A stretch of 42,326 nt of DNA from assembly GCA_018672475.1 (NCBI GenBank), contig JABHFS010000009.1, positions 1 through 42,326 on the forward strand, given 5' to 3'. The position numbers and the translations under genes were made by a program. Of this stretch, positions 36,827 through 42,326 are shown in pieces. The DNA comes from Gemmatimonadota bacterium (GTDB lineage: Bacteria; Latescibacterota; UBA2968; UBA8231). The notes under the pieces were generated by a model. That model worked only from the letters and a program-made list of their open reading frames with translations. It was not told the DNA's origin and did no database searches. Position 1 is the first letter of the stretch. Each line of letters begins with the position of its first letter.

Positions 36827-37595
36827 GAGCCGGCACCAACGCCCCGTCCCCAAAGATCATCGGATACCCCTCACCCGTGCGCGTTGAACGCGACGCGCCG
36901 TCCATATAGGCAATGCTAAAAGCCCGCCGCGACTGTTCCGTCGAATTCACCCCCGAGCGGTGCAACATCAAGTTATTGAGCAGGATCGCCTCGCCCGCTT
37001 CTGCTTCGAGGTCGATTTCCAATCCGGGCGGCGCGCATTCGGCCAACTGTTCCTCCGCAGGAAAGTGCCGCTCGCTAATCACGCCGTGTTTATGGCTGCC
37101 GGGCACGACCTGCATACAGCCCGTTGCAACCACCGCTGGATCGAGCGCCGTCCACACCGTCGCCGTCGGATTGTTATCCACGCCCCAGCCCACCCCGACA
37201 TCTTGGTGCCAGGGCAGCACGGTTCCCCGCTCGGCTGGCTTGTTCATAAACATCGCACGGAAAATCGACACGTCTTCGCCGATGAGGCGCTGAGTAAGCT
37301 GGCGAAAAAAAGGATGTTGCATATAACCGAGAAAAACGGGATCCCGTTCCAAGCCCATGATCTTGCGATACTGTAAGGTCGCCCCTTTGTGGCCCGGTGT
37401 AACCGTGGGCATTTTCGCATAATCAGCATCGCCTCCGTCGAGTTGAAAATCCATCTCTGGATAAGAAAACTCACCGAGCATAATCGCGTCAATGCGCCGT
37501 TGTAATTCAGCCAATCCCGCGCCATCGAGCACTTTGCCGAGCCGCACATAACCGTGTTCCGTAAAATGCGCATGCTGTTCTTCGTTGTATTCCAT
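36819..37595 (-). CDS. Phytanoyl-CoA dioxygenase family protein
   Basis: A 258-residue Fe(II)/2-oxoglutarate-dependent oxygenase. The iron facial triad is H130-x-D132 (LPWHQDVGVGWG) and H212 (LMLHRSGVN), with Arg223/224 (SRRAFSIAY) to bind 2-oxoglutarate. VVPGSHKHG is another PhyH signature. Such enzymes hydroxylate small molecules or lipids; this branch is widespread in environmental bacteria with unknown substrates. AGGAG lies 7 nt before the ATG. It is convergent with, and overlaps by 8 bp, the enolase-superfamily gene, which suggests but does not prove a shared pathway. Confidence 0.9.
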   Translation of the reverse strand: MEYNEEQHAHFTEHGYVRLGKVLDGAGLAELQRRIDAIMLGEFSYPEMDFQLDGGDADYAKMPTVTPGHKGATLQYRKIMGLERDPVFLGYMQHPFFRQLTQRLIGEDVSIFRAMFMNKPAERGTVLPWHQDVGVGWGVDNNPTATVWTALDPAVVATGCMQVVPGSHKHGVISERHFPAEEQLAECAPPGLEIDLEAEAGEAILLNNLMLHRSGVNSTEQSRRAFSIAYMDGASRSTRTGEGYPMIFGDGALVPALS

Positions 37596-37918
37596 AACTT
37601 AGCTCCTCATATTCCCAATAGATCAGCAATATTCTCCCTGCTGTCAATTTTTTTAGTTTTCTACGAAGTATTATAGTTGGCCATTCCCTATCAGGCCAGC
37701 GGAGGGTCGAGGGTCTGCCGCTGGGCAAAACATCCTTAAGGCCTTACGGTTGAAGTATATTGCCCCACGCCCATTTCCCGTGAAGGTAGCTCTGCCACAC
37801 CACCGCTGCGCCCTCCCGTACGCTGAAAGGGCCTAGCCACCTGAAAGCAGCCCCCCGACACGTAGCGAGCGCTACCCACACCTTGTCGAGTGTCACCTTT
37901 CGATCTAGACTAGCCCCC
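37596..37918. other. Divergent intergenic region
   Basis: This 323-bp stretch separates the minus-strand dioxygenase and plus-strand ABC exporter genes. On the minus strand there is a TATAAT box (37670-37675) without a good -35, and a separate TTGACA (37642-37647). A small hairpin GTAGC-GAGC-GCTAC lies at about 37862-37875. I see no ORF with coding character. Confidence 0.4.
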
Positions 37919-40225
37919 ATGTCAGAAGCAAATACAGATACAGACCCCATCCTCCCTTTGGCTACGGACCTCCCCGCCGAAGCCCTAGCCCTGCTCCCTC
38001 CAGAAGAAACAATCCGCCTCTCCATCACCACCGATATCAAACTCGACGGCCTCTACGGCCCCGCTTGGCTCCTGGCCACCGACCAACGCCTGCTCGCTTT
38101 CAGCCCCGACGGCGGTGGCCCGCCGGATATCGTCAACTTGGCCCTGGCCGAAATCGAAAGCCTCGAAATCCAGGATCTTTACGGCAGCGGCGCGCTCAAG
38201 GCCCGCACGCAAACCACCGGCCAGACCATCGCTCTGTTCTCCAAGACCCTCAACGCGAAATTCGCCCCGCTGCCGGAAGCGTTAGAAAAACTCATCCGCC
38301 AAGCCCAGCCGATAGACGACGACAAAAAAATCCTGCGCGGCCGTCTCGACCGCGCCTATCTGAAACGCCGTTGCGAACATTGCGGCCAGGTCATCCCCCG
38401 CCGTATGGGCGTCTGCCCGAGCTGCCTCGAAAGCAGCAAACTACTCAATCGCTTCCTCGCCTACTCGCTGCCCTACTGGCCCTTGGCCGTCACCAGTCTG
38501 GCAATCCTGCTCATAGGCACTTTTATTGGCCTGACGCCACCGCTGCTCTTGCGGACTTTGATCGACAATGTATTAAGCCCGGCCGCCACCGGAGCATCCA
38601 ATGCCATATCGCTACCGCTCTTGGGGCCGACGTCGGCTTCCGGTGCCCTCGCCTATCTAGTTCTAGGCTTATTGCTGATCAATGTCTCGCGCAATATCCT
38701 CGGCGCCGTCCGCTCCTATCTCCTAGCCCGTCTAGGCGAGCAAATCACCTTCGATATGCGCCGCCAGGTCTACCGGCACCTGCACCGACTTTCGCTCAAT
38801 TTCTATAACGACCGCGATACCGGCCGCATCATGGCCAGTGTCACCCACGACGTCGGCCGGTTGCAGGATTTTCTCAGCGATGGCCTGCAAGAGACCATCC
38901 GCAATATCTTAACCATTCTCATTATCTGCTCACTGCTATTCTACCTCAATGCCGGCCTGGCCGTCTACGTGTTGTTGCCAACGCCCCTGATCGTACTGGT
39001 GACGATCCACTTTGGTAAACGCCTGCACCGCATCTACACGCCGCTTTGGCGTCGTTGGGCTGGGATTAGCGCGCTCTTGGCTGACGTGATTCCCGGCGTG
39101 CGCGTAGTCAAAGCCTTCGCGCAAGAACACCGCGAGGTAGAGAAATTCGAAAGCCGCAGCGAGGACCTACTGCAAGGCGAGTTGCGCGCCGCCCGCACCC
39201 GCAGCCTCTTCAGCCCGCTGATGTCCTTCCTGACCTCGTTGGGCACGCTGATCATCTGGTGGGTCGGCGGCAACAAGGTCCTCGGCCAGAGCATGAGCCT
39301 AGGCGAGTTCGTCGCCTTTACCGGTTATATGTGGCAATTCTACGGCCCCGTCGAAAGCCTCTGCCGCCTCAACCACCGCTTCCAGCGCGCCGCCACCTCA
39401 GCCGAGCGTGTCTTTGAGGTGCTCGACAGCCAGCCCGATGTAGACGACGCACCCGACGCCAAGCAATTGCCGTCAATAAATGGCCGCGTCGAATTCCGCA
39501 ATGTGAGTTTCGCCTACGAACCGGGCACACCAGTGATAGAAAATCTCAGTTTCACCGTCGAACCGGGGGAGATGATCGGTCTGGCCGGTCATTCGGGCGC
39601 GGGCAAATCGACGCTGATCAACCTGATCTGCCGCTTCTACGAGATCGACGAGGGCTCCATCCTAGTCGACGGCCACGATATCCGCGAGGTCCAGTTGCGC
39701 AGTCTGCGCGACCAGGTCGGCGTGGTACTCCAGGAGCCCTTCCTCTTCAACGGCTCGGTCGCCGACAATATCGCCTACGGCAAACCCGAGGCCACCCTAA
39801 ACGAAATCATCGCCGCCGCCATGGCCGCCAATGCGCACGATTTTATTTGCGGCCTGCCCGACGGCTACGACTCAATCGTCGGCGAACGCGCCGTGCGTCT
39901 TTCCGGCGGCGAACGCCAACGGCTCTCTATCGCCCGTGCCATCTTGCGTGACCCGCGCGTGCTGATCCTCGACGAAGCCACCGCCAGCATGGACACCGAA
40001 ACCGAGGCTCAGATCCAGGAAGCGCTCGCGCGCCTGGTCAAGGGGCGCACCACGTTCGCCATCGCCCACCGCCTCTCAACGCTGCGCAACGCCGACCGGC
40101 TCTTTATCATCGAGAAAGGCCGCCTCGAAGAAATGGGCACGCATAACGAGTTGGTCGCCCTCGACGGCATCTACGCCCGGCTGGTGCATATGCAGACCGA
40201 GATGAGCCGCATCCGAGCCTTGTGA
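37919..40225 (+). CDS. ABC exporter with N-terminal zinc-ribbon extension (DUF1854-associated)
   Basis: A 768-residue half-transporter. Residues 1 to about 145 form a soluble extension with a PH-like strand pattern (YGPAWLLATDQRLLAFS). A four-Cys zinc ribbon follows (C152, C155, C166, C169; RCEHCGQVIPRRMGVCPSC). Six membrane helices lie at about 185-480 and a complete ATPase domain follows: Walker A GHSGAGKST, signature LSGGERQR and LDEATASMD with catalytic Glu. All motifs are canonical, so a homodimer is likely. A DUF1854 gene follows within 10 bp; this pair recurs in other bacteria, some beside cyanophycin genes, but no cyanophycin synthetase is here. Start ATG 37919 is 36 bp inside the longest frame. 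Confidence 0.88.
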   Translation: MSEANTDTDPILPLATDLPAEALALLPPEETIRLSITTDIKLDGLYGPAWLLATDQRLLAFSPDGGGPPDIVNLALAEIESLEIQDLYGSGALKARTQTTGQTIALFSKTLNAKFAPLPEALEKLIRQAQPIDDDKKILRGRLDRAYLKRRCEHCGQVIPRRMGVCPSCLESSKLLNRFLAYSLPYWPLAVTSLAILLIGTFIGLTPPLLLRTLIDNVLSPAATGASNAISLPLLGPTSASGALAYLVLGLLLINVSRNILGAVRSYLLARLGEQITFDMRRQVYRHLHRLSLNFYNDRDTGRIMASVTHDVGRLQDFLSDGLQETIRNILTILIICSLLFYLNAGLAVYVLLPTPLIVLVTIHFGKRLHRIYTPLWRRWAGISALLADVIPGVRVVKAFAQEHREVEKFESRSEDLLQGELRAARTRSLFSPLMSFLTSLGTLIIWWVGGNKVLGQSMSLGEFVAFTGYMWQFYGPVESLCRLNHRFQRAATSAERVFEVLDSQPDVDDAPDAKQLPSINGRVEFRNVSFAYEPGTPVIENLSFTVEPGEMIGLAGHSGAGKSTLINLICRFYEIDEGSILVDGHDIREVQLRSLRDQVGVVLQEPFLFNGSVADNIAYGKPEATLNEIIAAAMAANAHDFICGLPDGYDSIVGERAVRLSGGERQRLSIARAILRDPRVLILDEATASMDTETEAQIQEALARLVKGRTTFAIAHRLSTLRNADRLFIIEKGRLEEMGTHNELVALDGIYARLVHMQTEMSRIRAL

Positions 40226-40229
40226 TCCT

Positions 40230-40748
40230 GTGATTATGGAAAATTCCTACAAACTGACCGACGAACTAAACCTGCTCGACCCGACAACTGCGCGCCTCTA
40301 TCACGACGAGTTTGACGACTTGGTGTTGGAAATCGCCGGCCGAGATCCCGAGCGCGGAATCCTGGTCGTGCGCTGTTTCCCGATATCGGCCGGCGACCGT
40401 TTTATCGCTCTGTGCACCCGTAAAGAAAAAGAATTAGGTATTGTCGAGGATCTCGCGGCACTAGATCCCGACAGCCGCAACGCCCTCGCCGACGCGCTCG
40501 CACGCGCTTACTTTCGCCCACAAATCACTGCCGTCTACGCCATCACCGAAGAACACCACATTCCCCGCTGGCAAGTCGATACCGACCGCGGCCCCCGCAC
40601 CTTCGAGATCCGCTCCAGCCGCCGCGATATCCGCGTGCTGTCCCAAGGCCGGGTACTCATCCGCGACGCCGACGGCAACCAATACGAGATCCCCAACTAC
40701 CGCCGTTTGGATGTTGACAGCCGAGCATTGGTCGAAGACCAAGTTTAA
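40230..40748 (+). CDS. DUF1854 family protein, ABC exporter partner
   Basis: A 172-residue soluble protein (170 if ATG 40236 is used instead of GTG 40230). It resembles DUF1854: LLDPTTARLYHDEFDDLVLEIAGR near the start, and later PRTFEIRSSRRDIRVLSQGRVLIRDADGNQYEIPNYRRLD. DUF1854 proteins are encoded next to ABC exporters of the preceding type. The exporter and this gene are 4-10 bp apart, so they are one operon. The molecular role is unknown. No ribosome site is obvious; translational coupling to the exporter is plausible. Confidence 0.8.
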   Translation: MIMENSYKLTDELNLLDPTTARLYHDEFDDLVLEIAGRDPERGILVVRCFPISAGDRFIALCTRKEKELGIVEDLAALDPDSRNALADALARAYFRPQITAVYAITEEHHIPRWQVDTDRGPRTFEIRSSRRDIRVLSQGRVLIRDADGNQYEIPNYRRLDVDSRALVEDQV

Positions 40749-40762
40749 CCCCCGTTACCCCC

Positions 40763-41100
40763 TTAAAGCCACGCCACCTGCGCCGCATCCTGGGGCCGCG
40801 AGTGCAGAGAACGCATCAGATCTGGGATCTCCGCGTCGGCCGATACAGCGGCCTCGTGTACCAATACATCACAGTCTTTGGCGAAAAGCGGTAGCCCCTG
40901 GTGATAAAAGGTATCGCCGCTAAAGACCATGCGGCCGCCGGTCGCCGGATCGGTAAAGCGATAACAACGCGCGGCGAGCGGGTGAAAATGAGTGTCCGAC
41001 CTCAATTTTCAGATCCGCCAACTCCAGATTGTCGCCCGGTGTCCTCTCCACCGCACGGCGAGGCCGAGGACACTCCGAAAAAAAGTAATTCCAAGGCCAT
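40763..41100 (-). pseudogene. Remnant of a metallo-beta-lactamase-fold hydrolase
   Basis: Pieces of one MBL-fold gene survive in different frames. MALELLFFGVSSASP (from ATG 41100) looks like the N-terminal strand of RNase Z-like proteins. GDNLELADLKIEVGHSF is in a second frame. HPLAARCYRFTDPATGGRMVFSGDTFYH continues in a third and runs to VLVHEAAVS and a stop at 40763. Removing one T from the TTTT run near 40990 would join the last two pieces. The central HxHxDH metal motif and the C-terminal third are absent, so large deletions as well as frameshifts occurred. Confidence 0.6.
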
Positions 41101-41135
41101 TCTGCCATCGCATGGCAAAATAGCTCAAAGCTGCT

Positions 41136-42101
41136 TTACGCTATTCCCAAATGTTGCTCGAATAACTGATAAGACAGCTCGCGCATCGCATCCGGGAAGT
41201 CATGCTCGCAATCTGGATGCTCGACCGCCAACGCATCTTGTGCCCCATAGAGCGCAAAGACCCGCGCCGCCGCCGCTGCGATCCGGTCGACGCTCTGCCA
41301 CTTGAAATTCGCATCGCGCAAAGGCGCCACCGCCAAAAATGGGCGCGGGGCCAGCGCCGCCACCATATCGTGGAAATCAAAGGGGATGTCCGCAAGCGCA
41401 TAGTGCAAAAGCTTCGGCATATAACGATCGGAAGCCCACCCATCAATATCCCCGTCCTTGTAGTCTTGATACGAATCAAAACCGCAACAGGAAACCACCG
41501 CCTTGATCCGCGGATCGAACACCGCCGTATAAATCGAATTGTGCCCACCCAACGAATGTCCGATCGAGCCAAAACCACCCGCCGCCACACCATCCATCCC
41601 CTCCAGTAAATCCAAGCCACGCATATTGTCCCAGATCGCCTTCATCGTAGCGCTCTCATAACCAAGCGCGCGCCAGTCCGGCTGGTAATTAGCCAGCAAA
41701 GGATATGAAGGCGCCAAGGTAATAAAGCCGCGTTCGGCCAATTCGCTGGCATAGCTGCGATTCGGTTTTTCGCTGAGTCCGACAACGACCTTGTGCCCCT
41801 CGGTATTGCTCGTCGGATGCGGGCAGAGTACCGCGGGAAAGGGACCATCCCCTTTGGGAACTAACAAAAACGCCGGCACCCGCCCACCGGGCTCCGCCGA
41901 ATAGGAAAGCAACTGCCGCACATAGCTCCCACAATCCACCACCTCCTCCACCTCAACTTCCAACGCACACCGCTTCTCCTCCCCCGGCAACGGCCCCATC
42001 ACCTCCTGCATCGCCGCCAACGCCCGGTCTCTTTTCACCTCCCAATCCGCGAGTGATCCCACCCGTAGTACTGTGCCTTCTCTGTCGACGAGTTGATTCA
42101 T
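41136..42101 (-). CDS. Alpha/beta hydrolase (dienelactone hydrolase / acetyl xylan esterase-like)
   Basis: A 321-residue serine hydrolase. GSIGHSLGGHNSIYTA gives the nucleophile elbow (Ser in GHSLGG, near residue 183). RVFALYGAQDALAVEHPDCEHDFPDAMR supplies the expected His in the usual C-terminal position. VPAFLLVPKGDGPFPAVLCPHPTSN resembles the oxyanion-hole region of multidomain esterase-like proteins. No signal peptide is seen, so it is cytoplasmic. AGGA lies about 9 nt upstream of the ATG at 42101. Relatives hydrolyse acetylated sugars or lactones; the exact substrate is unknown. Confidence 0.83.
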   Translation of the reverse strand: MNQLVDREGTVLRVGSLADWEVKRDRALAAMQEVMGPLPGEEKRCALEVEVEEVVDCGSYVRQLLSYSAEPGGRVPAFLLVPKGDGPFPAVLCPHPTSNTEGHKVVVGLSEKPNRSYASELAERGFITLAPSYPLLANYQPDWRALGYESATMKAIWDNMRGLDLLEGMDGVAAGGFGSIGHSLGGHNSIYTAVFDPRIKAVVSCCGFDSYQDYKDGDIDGWASDRYMPKLLHYALADIPFDFHDMVAALAPRPFLAVAPLRDANFKWQSVDRIAAAAARVFALYGAQDALAVEHPDCEHDFPDAMRELSYQLFEQHLGIA

Positions 42102-42196
42102 TTTATTTTATCCTAAAAATAGACCAAACAGAACAATGAATTTTAGCAGACCATTATAAAGCGCCTGGGGTTTCGGGCCCCTTAAGGTGTTGACCT

Positions 42197-42319
42197 AGCG
42201 GCGGGGGTGGCCGCGGTGGGTATTTTCGAGGGGGGGGATGCGGGGCAAAAGGGCCTGGCCGGGGGTGGATGGTGGAGTGGTCGCGACAGCGCCCCAGGCC
42301 TTTAAAAATACCCACCGCG
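42197..42319. repeat. Large inverted-repeat element at the right edge (copy B of the short repeat)
   Basis: CGCGGTGGGTATTTT (42212-42226) is repeated perfectly in inverted orientation as AAAATACCCACCGCG (42305-42319), flanking a very G-rich 78-nt core. Inside the core a second stem is possible between AAAGGGCCTGG (42248-42258) and CCAGGCCTTT (42294-42303), with one bulged G. The left part (42197-42226) resembles 28548-28580. There is no ORF; it looks like a non-coding palindromic repeat of the MITE/REP kind and may extend past the window. Confidence 0.6.
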
Positions 42320-42326
42320 CTCACCC

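Noticed and set aside
42197..42319. Intrinsic transcription terminator
   Set aside because: The arms are separated by 78 nt and lack a directly following T run; a repeat element fits better.

Overview
The window reads like a chromosome segment of an uncultured, GC-rich environmental bacterium. The mix of polysaccharide-assembly genes, oxidoreductases, an M81 (MlrC-type) hydrolase, a UxuA-type dehydratase, a phytanoyl-CoA dioxygenase family protein and a Tritrichomonas-type IMP dehydrogenase is reminiscent of Latescibacterota/Poribacteria-like genomes, but that placement is inference. GTG, TTG and apparently CTG starts are used, TAG is a normal stop (hisG, rdgB), and UGA is recoded to selenocysteine in at least two genes. 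No phage, transposase, CRISPR array, rRNA or tRNA was recognised.

Layout. 1-895 (minus): the N-terminal part of an exported protein behind a perfect consensus promoter and a leader of about 230 nt. 1162-9933 (minus): hisG-hisD-hisB followed by a GT4 glycosyltransferase, a YfhO-like membrane protein, a Wzx-like flippase and a GT2 glycosyltransferase, mostly with 1-4 nt overlaps. 10104-11562 (minus): a HEAT-repeat lipoprotein preceded by an exported ORF broken by two in-frame TAG codons. 11741-17632 (plus): a strong promoter and a SelW-like selenoprotein, a periplasmic TPR protein overlapping rdgB, and a two-gene heterodimeric ABC exporter. 17782-21075: a YtxH-like protein (minus), IMP dehydrogenase and two NAD-dependent epimerase-like proteins. 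21251-24489 (plus): a TIGR03366-like (HpnZ) dehydrogenase, a complex structured RNA, a TIGR03364-like (HpnW) FAD oxidoreductase and a voltage-gated K+ channel. 24767-29649: Gfo/Idh/MocA oxidoreductase and M81 hydrolase (minus), selD (plus, itself a selenoprotein), and mannonate dehydratase (minus). 29775-32606 (plus): a PerR-like regulator with its promoter/operator, katG and a terminator. 32683-36826 (plus): GT4 glycosyltransferase, D-threonine-aldolase-like PLP enzyme, thioredoxin-TPR protein and enolase-superfamily protein; then a phytanoyl-CoA dioxygenase family protein (minus, convergent). 37919-40748 (plus): a full ABC exporter with an N-terminal zinc-ribbon extension plus a DUF1854 protein. 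40763-42101 (minus): the remnant of a metallo-beta-lactamase-fold gene and an alpha/beta hydrolase. The right edge carries a long inverted-repeat element.

How the parts connect. SelD makes the selenophosphate needed for the Sec residues of SelD itself and of the SelW-like redox protein. PerR, KatG, the SelW-like protein and the thioredoxin-TPR protein together suggest investment in oxidative-stress defence. The glycosyltransferases, flippase and YfhO protein point to cell-surface glycan assembly. The most novel-looking element is the structured RNA at 22396-22534, directly upstream of a phosphonate-linked oxidoreductase gene, with two mutually exclusive helices; I could not assign it to a known class.
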